Origin: Liquidambar formosana
Lineage: Eukaryota > Streptophyta > Magnoliopsida > Saxifragales > Altingiaceae
Direction: 5' to 3'
Length of the DNA stretch: 64,000 nucleotides
NCBI GenBank assembly: GCA_039720395.1
Contig: CM077826.1
Coordinates: 24,446,430-24,510,429, forward strand
Shown: positions 35,101-46,832 of the stretch, piece by piece
How positions within the stretch are numbered: the first letter of the stretch is position 1
Layout: the number at the start of each line of letters is the position of its first letter
Position numbers and translations under genes: made by a program
Notes under the pieces: model-generated
Told to the model about the DNA's origin: nothing
Seen by the model: the letters and a program-made list of their open reading frames with translations, nothing else
Databases searched by the model: none

Positions 35101-35676
35101 CCCTCTATTTTAATATTAAGTTGGAAATGGAGAATACATTAGGGAATGGATTCTTCATTGCCTTCCATCATTATAGGATCATCTAACGTCCCTTAATGTG
35201 GGTACCTGGCTGCAGACATGTAGGAGCTACGCATATTAAAGACATTACTTGAAACTATCACATATATAGATATCATGGGGTGCCTAAGCTGGTATATACC
35301 AAGAAACTAACATGTGAGGTATATATTTGGTGAAACATACCTGTGTGAATGATGGGTTTAACTTAACTAGGGAAGTATTCCAAGAAACTAACATGTGAGG
35401 AATATGTACCCTAGAGGCAAAATGATTGGAACTTGCTTATGAAGCAATAGACAAAGAGTTGTCTTCTTACTGTGGGTTAGAAGTCAAGAAACTAACATGT
35501 GAGGCTTCTAGGTCACAGTGGGACCCCAATCCCCATTAGGAATAAGATTCCCGAATTCCATTAGAGGGTGTATGGAATTTGATAAAATAGTGGGAGGTAC
35601 CATATGATTAAAGACCCGATCATTATGGATTAAAAATGAAATCTAATTCTCTAATTTTTATATGTAGTTCATAGAA
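32134..35676 (+). other. Long leader of element F, no gene
   Basis: About 3.5 kb separate the primer site from gag, unusually long for copia. No frame is supported. Between about 33470 and 34100 it is dominated by repeated AAACCCTAATT, TTAATTAATTA and hairpin motifs. Near 35280-35500 the phrase CAAGAAACTAACATGTGAGG recurs three times, a motif common in copia leaders of this kind. Confidence 0.75.
33594..33989. repeat. Three spaced hairpins in the leader of element F
   Basis: Palindromes with arms ATGATTGGTCA and TGACCAATCAT lie at 33594-33620, 33773-33798 and 33963-33989, 179 and 190 bp apart. The middle copy has 12-base arms and a 2-base centre. They sit in diverged tandem units that also contain GTTTAGGGTTT and AAACCCTAAT. 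Confidence 0.85.
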
Positions 35677-36225
35677 ATGGCTCACCTCAACCCGTTATCC
35701 AAAATATTGGACATCAACCGTTTGACTAGACCAAATTGTCTTGATTGGCTTAGGAATCTAAAAATTGTTTTGGATTCCAAGAATCTTACCTATGCACTTC
35801 ATAATCCACTTCCCATTGCTCCTGCTGAGGCTACAACTCAGCAAGAGAAAGACGCTTACCAGAAGCGCATGGACGACGATCTCATGGCAAGGTGCTATAT
35901 GATGGTATTTATGAGTCTTGAGCTTAAGAAGCAACATGAGTCCATGGGAAGTGTTTACGAGATTTTTATCAACATACAAGAGTTGTATGGGAAAGAATTC
36001 TTGCTTGAATTTAATGAAGCTGCTACTTCCAAGTCTAAGCTCAAGCCCAAGGGCAAGGGCATAGGCAAGGGTAAGAGTACCCAGAGGAAGAAGAAAGGTA
36101 ACAACAAAGCCAAAGGAACCTGTTTTCACTGCGGCAAGGATGGGCACTGGAAACGTAACTGCCGGGAGTATCTGGATACTCTAAAGAACCAACCTTTGAA
36201 AGGTATGGATCATGCTCTAAACTAA
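35677..36225 (+). CDS. Element F Gag, shortened (182 residues)
   Basis: It starts MAHLNPLSKILDINRLTRPN, a copia Gag N-terminus, and has NLKIVLDSKNLTYAL and ARCYMMVFMSLELKKQHE. The middle that normally follows LQELYG is missing, and the frame jumps to a lysine-rich linker and a perfect zinc knuckle, CFHCGKDGHWKRNC at residues 149-162. The usual length of such Gags is roughly 250-350 residues, so about 100 are deleted while the frame is kept. In a recently inserted element this small open Gag may still bind RNA, but that is inference. Confidence 0.75.
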   Translation: MAHLNPLSKILDINRLTRPNCLDWLRNLKIVLDSKNLTYALHNPLPIAPAEATTQQEKDAYQKRMDDDLMARCYMMVFMSLELKKQHESMGSVYEIFINIQELYGKEFLLEFNEAATSKSKLKPKGKGIGKGKSTQRKKKGNNKAKGTCFHCGKDGHWKRNCREYLDTLKNQPLKGMDHALN

Positions 36226-36650
36226 ATGTTAGTTTTGCTTCCACTTGGGTACTTAATTCTGATGTGAATTTTGAATTCCATGCAGAATCTAGTGGGAAGC
36301 AGAAGGCAGAGTAAAGGCGGATCAACCCTACAAGTGGGGAATGGAGCAAATGTTGCTGCATTAGCTGTGGGGCTTGTTGCTTGACTCTACCTAATGGAGT
36401 AGTTTAGAAATAATAGTTGGCTATCTTTACATTCCAGAAGTTATTAGAAACATTAATTTTATTTCAGTTTTATCTAAACGAGGTTTTAGTTTGATTTAAT
36501 AAATGTTTTCTATTAAATGAAGAGTTCATTACTTCTGGAGTTTATGTGGATGGTCTTTATTTTCTAAACTTTATTGCAAATATGAATTGCAATGGAGCAT
36601 GATAGTTCTAAATTGAATGCTAATAAACCTAAGAGAACAAGATATACATA

Positions 36651-38250
36651 ATGATGTATGTAGAAGTTTCTCTTACTTTACAACCTTTACCAATGATTCA
36701 TTCTAGGTTTGGGTGTGTATACTTAATGAAGTACAAGTCTGAAATATTTGAAAGGTTCAAAGAATTCAGATATGAAGTAGAGAAACAAATCGGTAAAAGT
36801 ATTAAAGCTCTTCGATTGGATCAAGGAGGCAAATATTTAACCGGTCAATTTTCAGATCAACTTGTTCAAAAGGGCATTCAATCACAATGGACACCTCTTG
36901 GAACACCATAACTTAATGGTGTGTCAGAAAAGAGGAATAGAACCTTATTGGATATGGTTAGGTCCATGATAAGTTACAACGACCTAATATTATCCTTGTT
37001 AGGATATGCCCTAGAAATTTCCATGTACCTGTGAAACAGAGTTCAAACCAAGGCTGTCCCTTAAGACCTATATGAGATATGGAAAGGGAAGCACCAAACC
37101 TTAAGCATGTTAAGGTATGGGGTTGCACTGCATATGTAGAGACGTACAGTGCAACCAAATTGGAAATCAAGATAACTTAAATGTAGGTTTGTGGATTACC
37201 CTAAAGAAAGTTTAGGATATCATATCTATTATCCTGATGAACAAAAGGTGTTTTGTTTGTATGTTTGCAATCTTTCTTGAAAAAGAGTTTATTCAAGAAG
37301 GCAGCAACAACAGGAAAATAGAACTCAAAGAGTTGTCTAATGAGACACAAACCAACATTGATGCAACCCTTGTCCCTGTTGAGACAGAACCCATTATTGT
37401 ACCATGATTGTACAAAGGGTTAGTGGGAGTGTGATCACATTTATGGTCCTATAAGTGAATGACGTTCTACTTATTAGGAATAATGTAGAGACGTTGTCAA
37501 AAGTGAAAAATTGGTTTTTCACAAAGTTTCTCCATAAAAGATTTGGAAGAAGCATCCTATATTCTGGGAATAGAGGTCTATAGAGATAGATATTAAAGGA
37601 TGCTAAGTCTCTCCCAATCGAAGTACATAGACAAGATTTTGAAAGAGTTCAAAATGCATGATTCCAAAAGGAGGTCTAATTCCTGTCAGACATGGAATCA
37701 AGTTGTCTATAACTAAAAGACCAGATATCAGTTTTGCTGTAAATGTTACGAGCAGATATCAGGCAAACCCAGATAAGGAACACTGGGAAGAAGTCAAAGC
37801 TATCCTTAAGTACTTGAGAAGAACTAAGGACCCATGCTTTGTCTATGGAGAAAGAAACTTGAAATGGTTGGTATAACGGATTCAGATTTTCAATCTGACG
37901 ATGATGATAGGAAATCAACATCGAGGTATGTTCTCACCTTAAATGGTGGAGCTGTAAATTTGAGCTCATTGCTGCATGTTTGGATGAGTAAGTTCATTGC
38001 AGAACTAGGAGTGGTTCCTAACATTGAGAAGCCTTTACTATTGTTTTTGTGACAACAATAAGGCTAGTGCTCAAGACAATGATCCACGGTCTCATCAAAA
38101 GTCCAAACTTTAAGCGGCGATTCCAAGTGATTAGAGAGATCATTGGAAGAGATGACATATACATATAGAAGTTTAATACAATAGAGAATAAAGAAGACCC
38201 CTTTACTAAAGCTATGACCCAAGTGTGTTGGATCACCACCGACAGGATAT
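36651..38250 (+). pseudogene. Element F pol remnants (integrase, RT, RNase H)
   Basis: Fragments in order: an integrase core (YLMKYKSEIFERFKEF, IKALRLDQGGKYLTGQF, NGVSEKRNRTLLDMVRSM), a linker, a short RT end (about 37550-37660), and a copia RNase H (KRPDISFAVNVTSRYQANP, HWEEVKAILKYLRRTKD, then in other frames DDRKSTSRYVLTLNGGAV). Stops and frame changes occur throughout, and most of RT is gone. The final part (KEDPFTKAM) is followed by the polypurine tract. It cannot encode an active polymerase. Confidence 0.8.
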
Positions 38251-38282
38251 GAGTATGAGATACATGGTGGATTGGCTATAGT

Positions 38283-38295
38283 GCAAGTGGGAGAT
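38283..38295 (+). other. Polypurine tract of element F
   Basis: GCAAGTGGGAGAT directly precedes the 3' LTR and is the standard plant copia plus-strand primer. Confidence 0.85.
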
Positions 38296-39988
38296 TGTTA
38301 GGATTATGCCCTAGAGCCAATCATAGAGATGATTGTTTAGGGATTAGGAACAATCAATTGATTTCATTTATGCATGTCACATTTATTATTGATTTAATAA
38401 AAGGGCTTATTCTATTATGTTTATATGCATCATTTATATTTACATAATATGTCCATGGAGTTAGAGTTGAGAATATGAAATTACAAAGGGTTGTAATTTT
38501 GAGACTCTAAATATATCTCTGTACTAAACTCCTAAATCATTCCTAGTTGAAGGTTCACTATGATGGACAGTAATGAACCATAGGACTAGCACTTGTTAGG
38601 TTGACTCTATAGGAGGATAGCTAGTCTCAAGCTATTTGTGTGGAGACACTACAACCAACAAGTGGGTGCCTATTATAAGAATAGGTACACTGAATGTGAC
38701 CAAAGATATGAGATAAACTGAATGGAGTTTTAACCTGCCTGTCAATCAGTTTCTCATTGTTATAGTGGTACAAGTAATCCTTAGACCTGAGACACCATGG
38801 TTGTCTTATGCATGTAGCTTTAGAAGTTTGATAACACTAAGTGCAGATCCTATTCAGGGGTCTGTAAGGGTGTTCATTGGCCCTTCTGCTATATGTGTGA
38901 AGGCATGTGAGTGATCAACAAGGAATCCATCACTCTCAGGAAAAAGGGAGTGAATGTCTCATACAGCATTCATTGAATATAACTCATTAAATCCATGGGC
39001 CCATGGTAGAATGAATATGGAAAGGAGTTTCCATAAGTTCATCATTGAGTTGATATTAATGAATGAGTATAAAGTAATTGAACTAGGGACTTGACAGACT
39101 TCCATGTCCTATTAGTTCAAATAGAGACATTGTGTTGATGGAAGGATGGAATTGTAACCTGTAAACTATAACAGAAGGGTTCTTTGTAAATGACTATTCA
39201 CCTCATTAAGGACCACACCATGAGCCATATGCTAGGTGTTACTCATGGTTAGTAGAAGCCCTAATTGATATAAATGAGTTATAATCAATTAGGGAATTGA
39301 AAGGAGTTTCAATTAGACCCTTAATGGAAAGTGTTCCATTGTGCACAACTTGTGCTGTTCCTACTACTTGATGATGTGAACCCAATGGGTCACACACTGA
39401 TCATGCTAAGAGAGCTTGATTGTCTATGAGAGAAAGGGTATAAGTGATTAAAGAAAAGTTCTTTAAGGGGCTAATTTGTATTTGATGCAAACTAGTGGGC
39501 TAATTGTGTAATTAAGAGTAATTACACAAATTAGATTAGGGTTTGGAATCCCCCCTTGGCCGGCCCTATTAGTGGGCTATATAATGCCCACTATAAGGTG
39601 ATGACATCATCACAATCACTCTTCCCCAAGGGCTGGCTGGAAAAATTACAGCTCTCCCTCTCTCTTTCTCCCTCTTCTCCACCTCTAGCAACCATAAGGA
39701 AGAAGAAGGAAAGGACAACAAGCTCTAGCTAGGTGTGGATACCGTTGGAGGCAGCACACTTGGGCTGCTCATTCACCGCTGTCCGGAGACAAAGCTTGGA
39801 GCAAAAAGGAGAAGAAAAAGCTTGGAGCATAAAGGAGAAGACATTAATCAACTGTAAGTAATCCCAACTCTCTTGGTAGTTAGGGTTTATGTTTTTGTAT
39901 TATGCATAATCGGATTCATGGGTTTGGGAATCGTAGGAAAATTTTAATTCCGCCTTTGTAGTTTTCCTCTCTAGTTTGATTCCCAACA
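38296..39988 (+). mobile_element. 3' LTR of element F
   Basis: 1693 bp with the same ends as the 5' LTR. It is followed by TAAGA, the copy of the target duplication, and then by the LINE endonuclease. Confidence 0.93.
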
Positions 39989-39993
39989 TAAGA

Positions 39994-40430
39994 GCCCATG
40001 GATGCTGGTATGCATATATGCTAACCCGAGTGATGCACTTAAAGTAAAGAATTAGGAGGAGTTGAAGGGGAGAATTGTAAGCAATAATGAAGACTGGGTT
40101 GTAATGGGGGATTTGAATGATATTTTTTCTAATTCAGAAAAGGCAAGAGGGCCAGCAAGAGAGGAATGGATTTTTAGAGCCTTTAGAAGTTTTATATCAG
40201 ATTGTGGATTAGTGGATCTAGGGTATGTTGGGCATCCATACACCTGGAATAATAGGCGAGAGGAGCATCAAATGTTAGGGAGTGTTTGGACAGAGCTATG
40301 GTGACATATAATTGGCAGATACGCTTCCCTAATGCAACTATTTTCCATCTTTTGCTAGTAGGATTAGATCATTGCCTCATTTTATTTAACTTTGACTTTC
40401 GAACTTATAGGAAAAGGGAGCTTTTCGTTT
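39994..40430 (+). pseudogene. LINE ORF2, end of the endonuclease
   Basis: Just right of element F the LINE resumes with WMLVCIYANPSDALKV. It continues with VVMGDLNDIFSNSEKARG (the GDFND-type catalytic motif), YTWNNRR and, after a frameshift, RFPNATIFHLL and LDH. The last motif is normally SDH, so the active site is altered. Confidence 0.8.
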
Positions 40431-40859
40431 TGATCCGAGGTGGATAGAGTACCCACAATGTGAAGAGACAATTAAACAGGGGTGGAGCACTGATAATTTG
40501 GGCTCAAGATGGTTTAAAATTCAACAAAGAATTAAAGAGTGTAGGCGCCAAATTCTTGGATGGAGGAGAGAACAAAATTTGAACTCCAAACAAAATATTT
40601 CTGATATATAAGAAAAGTTACAAATTGAGTACGCCCGAACCCCTTTTGATAGTGATACAATTAAACATCTTGAGAAGGAGCTGAATAATGCCTGGAAGCA
40701 AGAAGAACACTACTGGTAGTTGAAATCCAGAAATCAATGGCTTAAGCTCAAAGATAAGAACACTGCGTTTTTTCATGCAGCCAATATCCAGAGATGTCAA
40801 AAGAATAGAATTATCGGCCTTGAGGATAAATATAGAGTGTGGCAGGATAAGTAGGAAGA

Positions 40860-41960
40860 AGTGGAAAAAATAATTGTTGACTACTTCTCAGATATCTTCC
40901 CTTCACAACAGTCCACTGATTAGGAAACAATTATAGAGAAAGTGCATAGCAAGATCTCTCCTAGACTGAATTCATGGCTAACAAGAGACTTCTCCCTTGA
41001 AGAAATTCACCAAGCAACATTCTAAATTGGCCCCACAAAAGCCCCTAGCCCAGATAGATTGTTAGCAAAATTTTTTCATACCTATTGGCATATAGTGGGC
41101 AATGATATTATAGAGGCTGTGAAAAGTTTCTTCCATTCTGGAAAACTATTAAGAGCTGTCAATTTTACCAATGTGGTGCTTATCCCGAAGGTTACAAGTC
41201 CCATGAATATGAGCCAACTACGACCTATTAGTTTGTGTAATATAACTTAGATCATTGCAAAAGCTTTGGCTAATCGGCCTAAGAATGGTTCTGCCCAAAA
41301 TCATAAGTGAGACTCAGAGTGCATTCGTACCAGGTAGACAGATTATAGATAGCATTTTGATGGCTCATGAAGTAATACATTCACTAAAAGGATGTACAAA
41401 GGGGAGGGGGAATTATAGCATGGCTATTAAACTCGATATGAGCAAGGCATATGATAGAATTGAATGGTTTTTCTTGGAGGCAATGATACGAAAGTTGGGA
41501 TTTTCTGATAAATGGATTGGTTGGATAATGGTATGTGTGTTAACAGTGACATACTCCTTCCTTGTTAATGGAAAAAGCAAAGGTTTTATCAAGCCTACTA
41601 GAGGGATTCGACAGGGAGACCCATTATCACCCTATTTATTCTTGATATGTGCGGAGGGGTTGACAACAATGCTTCAAGTAGCTAAGAGAAGGGAAATTAA
41701 CTGGGGGAAGGATAGCCAGAACAAGCCTGCCCGTCAATCATTTGCTATTTGCAAATGATTCAATCATTTTTTGCAAAGCTAATACAAAAGAATGCGATCT
41801 TCTTCAAGACATTTTGCACAGGTATAAAGCAACTTCTGGGCAACAGATTAATTTCATAAAGTCCTCTGTTTTCTTCAGTAAAAACACCCCGCAAAGTATT
41901 AGAAGCAGCCTTGCATACAAATTGGGGATTCGAAATATAGGGGGACAAGAGAAGTAATTG
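40860..41960 (+). pseudogene. LINE ORF2, reverse transcriptase
   Basis: Non-LTR reverse transcriptase blocks appear in order: KAPSPDRLLAKFFHTYW, NVVLIPKV, QLRPISLCNIT, ETQSAFVPGRQIIDSILMAH, IKLDMSKAYDRIEW, GIRQGDPLSPYLFLICAE, then a frameshift near 41740 and LLFANDSIIFC. The catalytic FADD is FAND, so one active-site aspartate is lost. In-frame stops occur near 41025 and 41248. Translation and activity from this copy are not possible. Confidence 0.88.
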
Positions 41961-42020
41961 GGGTTGCCAGCCATAATAGGTTAGTCCAAAAAGTCCCTGT
42001 TTGCTTCTATTCGGGAGAAA

Positions 42021-43134
42021 GTGGAGACCAGAGTAGGTGGATGGAAGGGAAAATTGCTATCACAAACCGGAAAGGAAGTGGTCTTGAAGTCTGTGGCGCT
42101 TGCTATGCCAAATTTTGCGATGTCTTGTTTCAAATTACCAGTGGGGTTATGCAAGGAGATTAATTCATGCCTAGCAAACTTTTGGTGGGGCAGTAACGAG
42201 AACAACAAGAAGATTCATTGGGTAAGATGGGGCAAACTTACGGAGCCTAAAGATGAGGGAGGTTTGGGCTTTAGAGAACTTGAAAGTTTCAACTTGGCAA
42301 TGCTAGCTAAGCAAGGCTGGAGGTTAATGGTGAAACCTCATTCGATGGTTGCAAGATTTTTTAGAGGTAAGTACTACCACAGATCAAATTTTTTTGAAGC
42401 AAAGCTAGGCAATAATCCATTTTGGGCATGGCGTAGCATTTTTTAAGGCCGAAAAATTTTACAGGCAGGTGTTCGATGGAGGGTTGGGAATGGTGCTAAC
42501 ATTCGCGTGTGGAAAGACCCATGGCTTCCAGAACTAATCACTTTTAAGACTAAGTCTCAACCCCCATATGGATGTGGTGATATGAGAGTGGCTAAATTGA
42601 TTGACATGGATAGAAAGTGCTGGAAAGAAGAAGCAATCAAACAACTATTAGATGAGCAAGAAGCGAATATGGTCCTTGGATTGCCGGTTGCAAGGATGGA
42701 GAGTAAACATAAGATTATTTGGTATTATACAACCAATAGACAGTACACAATTAAATCAGACTATGTGGTGGGTTAGGACTTTAATAAGAATGGTGGGTTG
42801 GCTCAAAGGCAAGCTGAAGGAGAATCAAGGGGCCATAACTCTCAAAAAAAGTTTTGGAAATTTATCTGGGGACTTCAAGTTTCCTGGGAAGTTACGCCAC
42901 TTTTTATGGAGATGTGTTCATAAGACTCTACCTATCGGCTATAAGCACAAGCAAAGAATGCCACAATGGAATGAAGCCTGCTTGTTTTGTGGTGAAGAGG
43001 AAACACTCACACATATTTTTTTCTCCTGTCCCTTTGCGAGAATGACATGGGATGGGAGCTCACTTCAGCTTGACAGTATGTCCATGTCGAATCAACCTTT
43101 CTTGCAATGTTTGGAACATTTAAGACACAAATAG
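42021..43134 (+). pseudogene. LINE ORF2, RT thumb region and zf-RVT domain
   Basis: It continues with VGGWKGKLLSQTGKEVVLKS, NFWWGSNENNKKIHWVRW, GGLGFRELESFNLAMLAKQG and WRSIF, then stops and continues in shifted frames (VWKDPWLPEL). The C-terminal cysteine/histidine cluster is seen as HFLWRCVHKTLPIGYKHKQR and ACLFCGEEETLTHIFFSCPF. This is the usual C-terminal half of plant LINE ORF2. Confidence 0.8.
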
Positions 43135-43257
43135 AAGGAAAATGCATGTATTAGCAAAAAACCTTATGTGCAAGGTGGTGTTTATCTTATGGCGTATATG
43201 GAAGGCAAGGAATGATAAGAGCTTGAATGGAAGGAAATAGGAACTGAATGAAGTTTT

Positions 43258-43890
43258 TTGAAAGCTGCTGTGGATGAAGGCGAGTTTGAACAGGCACTGA
43301 CCCAAGGAAATACTATGGGCAAGACTGCTAATGTAGATCGGGCTATCGATCAGAGGCCTCCAAAATGGCAACCCCTGCCTGCGTTATTGTTTAAGCTAAA
43401 TTTTTATGGAGCGTGGATTGAATCTGATGGCATGGGGGATGCAGGTATTATAATTCGAGATCCAAATGGCCTTTTCATTGTAGGAATGGCAAAAAAGTTA
43501 AAATATGTGAGGAGTGTGCAAATGGTAGAAGCATTAGCTATGCGGGAAGGTATTTGCTTTGCTATAGAGATGGGTATTAAAGGGCTGCTGGTGGAAGGAG
43601 ATGCAAAAGGGGTAATCGAATGCATTATTGGGAAGAAGGAAATGGTGGAGGAAATTGCCATTATTTGTGGTGACACCCAACTCTTGGCAGATGAAGCAAA
43701 GGTAGAAGCTTTTTGTTATACTCCGAGAAAACACAATTGTGCTACTGATGCAATGGCGAAGCATGCACTTAGGGTGGATGACTTTGAGGTTTGGTTAGAA
43801 GATCCCCTGGTTGGCTTTCCCCCTTCCTTGAGGAGGATATGCCTATCATTATGTAATGAGTTTTTCTCAATAAATGCGTTATATCGTTTG

Positions 43891-43922
<32 letters not shown>

Positions 43923-43935
43923 AAGAAAGAAATGA
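43258..43935 (+). pseudogene. LINE ORF2, C-terminal RNase H domain
   Basis: It is a plant-type RNase H (RVT_3-like): FKLNFYGAWIESDGMGDAGI, QMVEALAMREGI, LLVEGDAKGVIE, HNCATDAMAKHAL. The first catalytic Asp of the usual NFDGA motif is Tyr here, while the Glu and later Asp residues are present. The frame runs into the poly-A tail, giving a lysine run. The 225-residue frame is open but lies at the end of a broken ORF2. Confidence 0.8.
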
Positions 43936-43962
43936 AGAAGAAAGAAAGAAAGAAAGAAAGAA
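43891..43962. repeat. LINE poly-A tail followed by (GAAA)n
   Basis: About 30 A follow the RNase H frame, then GAAA repeats to about 43962. This marks the 3' end of the LINE on the plus strand. The target duplication cannot be checked because the LINE 5' end is not seen. Confidence 0.85.
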
Positions 43963-44193
43963 GGTACCATGGAGTTATCTGTGAGTTTCATATACTTTTA
44001 ACAGACAAATCTTTCCTAATTTACTTAGCACAAAATAATACTAATAATAATTAAATAATTAAATAATAAAAAGGAGGATACATATCTCGTGTCTATATTC
44101 TTCATTACTTTTGCCACAGTAGTTCTTGACTGTTTAATATCTTCCATTAATCATACATGTGCAGTTATATCCCACATACCATAGTTCTTTTCA

Positions 44194-44497
44194 AGATGGG
44201 TCCAATATGTTAACAAGACGATCTGCGATGAATAGACATAACACTTATCCCATAGAGATATGGGCCAGGCCTCACGTACGCCCCTTAACACGTTAATTAC
44301 ATTTCGGTACCTTTATTCTTTGGATGTGGATTTGGTGATGGTTTTGAAAGAGTTTTTATCATTGTATTGATTTTAGGGGATTACGACATATCGACATAAG
44401 GAAATAAATAGATGATTCAAATTCCAGGATGGGTCCACTATGTTAACAAGACAACCTATGATGGATAGAGACATAACACTTATCCCATAGAGATATG
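44194..44497. repeat. Direct repeat of about 70 bp, two copies
   Basis: Copies at about 44194-44262 and 44427-44497 share GATGGGTCCA, TGTTAACAAGAC and CATAACACTTATCCCATAG. Between them is AT-rich DNA with no gene. It may be part of an old element that I cannot name. Confidence 0.7.
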
Positions 44498-44535
44498 CCT
44501 CAACAAAAGAAATGTTTGACAATAATTGTACGGAA

Positions 44536-44927
44536 GGAATGACTACCGTAACCCCACTTTTTATCAAATTCTCTTTTTCGTTTTGGTTTTTAAGATTTAA
44601 TACAAAATATGAAAATTTTTTACAAACATTGGCTACGTTGTTTACTAGAAAACATCATTTTAAATAACTTTGTAGAAAAAAAATTTTCTAAAATCTATCG
44701 TTTAAATAAACTTTTTGGCAAACAAATGAAATAAAGGATATAAATAACCAAAAAATCTACTTTAACAATGGATTTTGGAAAAAAAAATTTTACAAAATTA
44801 TTCAAAATGATGTTGCCTATTTGATTCCGCAGCCAATTTTCACAAAAACCTTTTATATTTTACATAAAACCTTAAAAACCTAAAGGATGGGAGTGTGATA
44901 AAAAAGTGGGGTTGCAATAGCCATTCC
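44536..44927. mobile_element. Foldback MITE of family J, copy 1 (392 bp)
   Basis: Ends are GGAATGACTACCGTAACCCC and, read on the other strand, GGAATGGCTATTGCAACCCC. The arms pair over about 190 bases each, with shared blocks such as AAACATCATTTTAAATAACTT against its partner. It has no coding capacity. No clear target duplication was found. Confidence 0.8.
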
Positions 44928-46305
44928 CATGATTGTGTGAAACTTATGGACCTTAATAAAAAGAATTTGTTAACAAGAACTGTATAGAAAGAAAACAAGT
45001 GCTTTCATACAAATCAAATCAAATCAAAACTGACAATAATTACAGAGGAATTACATAGCGGTCAGACTATAGACAAATAATTATAATTAGTAATTAGTTT
45101 TAGTTAATTTAACAATTATTTATTAGGAAGGTAGTAGTCATCTGTATCGAACTGTAATTATTTGCTTAGAGCTGGACCAATCAGTAATTCCTCGATTACC
45201 ACTCAGAGAGTCAGAGGTTCTCCTATTCATTTGCATATAGATGTAGTGCATGTGTGCCATTGAGAGGTTCCCCTGTGAGCTTAGTGATTACCACTCTTAC
45301 TTTTTCTCTTTTTGGTTGGGCTTGCATTAATTTGAATTCAAAGACCACAGTAGTTGAAAGCATGTTCAACAAAGGACAGCACCAATAGAATAAATAGTAG
45401 GTACATATATATATATTGTGGTGTGTGTCACAATATATGATGACTCTATGTGGTGGGGCCAGACCATTGGAATATTGAATTGGTAGGTAAATCTGAGGTC
45501 AGTCAAACAATTATGTCGTTTTAGGCATTGGAACACCTTTTCTGACTGTTCCCTCCATCATCTTCAGCTGCTAGTCTCATCTCCACTGCCTAGTCTGAAC
45601 TGAATTCAAATAATTATGACAGCGTATGACATTTAGTTTTGACCCACTCAGTTGTGAAATCAGCTAACATGGCATCGTTGACAACGTGCATGAGAGAGAA
45701 AACTAGGAAAGCTATGAATAGTGTGAAACAAATGAAAAAATAAAAAAAAAACTAGAAATTTATTGTTGACAACAACTAGAAAGGAACAATGCATGGACTT
45801 CAGAGCTAATATATAATTGATTGACAAAAACTACAAAAAAGAAGCTAAGGAGTCAGATAAAGTTGGCTGGTGGTGGGAAACTGGGAGGATGAAAGGCAAT
45901 ATTTCCAATTAACCGATGAATATTTTACAATTTTTGGTCACATGGACCAAAAATTGGGCAATTGGGGGATCAGTTACTCCACTAGGTAAAACTGTTAATT
46001 CAGTAGCTAGTTTTTCAAATTTCTGTTGAAAATTACTAAAATTACAGCTAACTCATTAATAAATTGGTATGTTTAGGAGGCAAGGTAATCATACCAGGAG
46101 CAAATGAAAAGTTAATTTTGATATTTTTGCAGCACGTTAAACATGGTGTAAGAACTGGAACAGAAGCTAGCTAGTACACAAACTGAAAATTGAGAGCTAG
46201 CTATTGAAGGATAAATCCAACAAAGAAACCAAAGAAATTAACTAGAACTATACAAATAGAATGACAAAGTTGACATCAGAATACAAGGACGATTATATAT
46301 ATATA
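44928..46305. other. AT-rich intergenic DNA, nothing recognised
   Basis: No supported frame, RNA gene or repeat family. A short hairpin (ATATATTGTG and CACAATATAT) lies near 45409-45437. Confidence 0.5.
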
Positions 46306-46832
46306 CTAGAATGGACCCGCGCGATGCGCGGGAGCTAAACAATAACTTCATTTAAATACTTATATAAGTACCAAAAATGCTGTTATTTTCTCTCAATCTA
46401 GTTAAATAGGATTATTAAGAAAAAGAGATTTAACAATCAATGTGAAATAAAAAAAAAAAAATGATTAAAGTTAAGTGATTAGGTTTTTAATTTTTCCAAA
46501 CAACCCTTTAGTATTGATTTTATAGTCACGTTGATAGTCATTTTGTAACAAATTGACAATCAATTTTTTAACTTTTTCTCCCATGGATCAGGCAGCCTTT
46601 TCTTCTTTGTTATTGCGGAATTACCTTTTTGCCCTTCTTAATTCATCTCTTTAGCTTTTTTATTACTTGCCTTTTTGATCTTTTGGGTGTAATAGAAGGA
46701 CTGCTGACATCATCATGTGGGTCCAAAATAAATGAGAGAAGGGGATTTTGGAGGGAAGGGTTATGCACTTGCCACGTCACCTATTGCTGATGTCTTCATA
46801 ACTCTTAAATATAATATATAATAGATAATAGA
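46306..46832 (-). mobile_element. Possible small non-autonomous Helitron
   Basis: On the minus strand the 3' end has the Helitron pattern: a GC hairpin (CCCGCGC, three bases, GCGCGGG; 46316-46332), six bases, then CTAG (46306-46309) followed by T. The other end is probably a TC at about 46825-46832, after AT-rich sequence and a GACGTGGCAAGTGC stretch. The start is uncertain. Confidence 0.5.

Larger units (their letters stand above)
30427..39988 (+). mobile_element. Element F: complete, non-autonomous Ty1/copia retrotransposon (9562 bp)
   Basis: Two 1693-bp LTRs (30427-32119 and 38296-39988), an initiator tRNA-Met primer site, a polypurine tract and the target duplication TAAGA (30422-30426 and 39989-39993) define it fully. 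The LTRs look identical in every line I compared, so insertion is recent. The interior has an approximately 3.5-kb leader, a short open Gag and a degenerate, deletion-ridden pol. Movement therefore must have used enzymes from another element. Confidence 0.93.
26619..43920 (+). mobile_element. L1-type LINE, decayed and split by two copia insertions
   Basis: In order on the plus strand: ORF1 with a DUF4283-type domain and zinc knuckle, ORF2 with endonuclease, reverse transcriptase, a zf-RVT cysteine cluster and an RNase H domain, then a poly-A tail (43891-43920). The endonuclease is interrupted at 28626-30283 by a solo LTR and at 30427-39988 by a full copia element. LTR C abuts its first codon, so its 5' leader is either beyond element G or lost. 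Many stops and frameshifts and several changed catalytic residues make it inactive. Confidence 0.9.
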
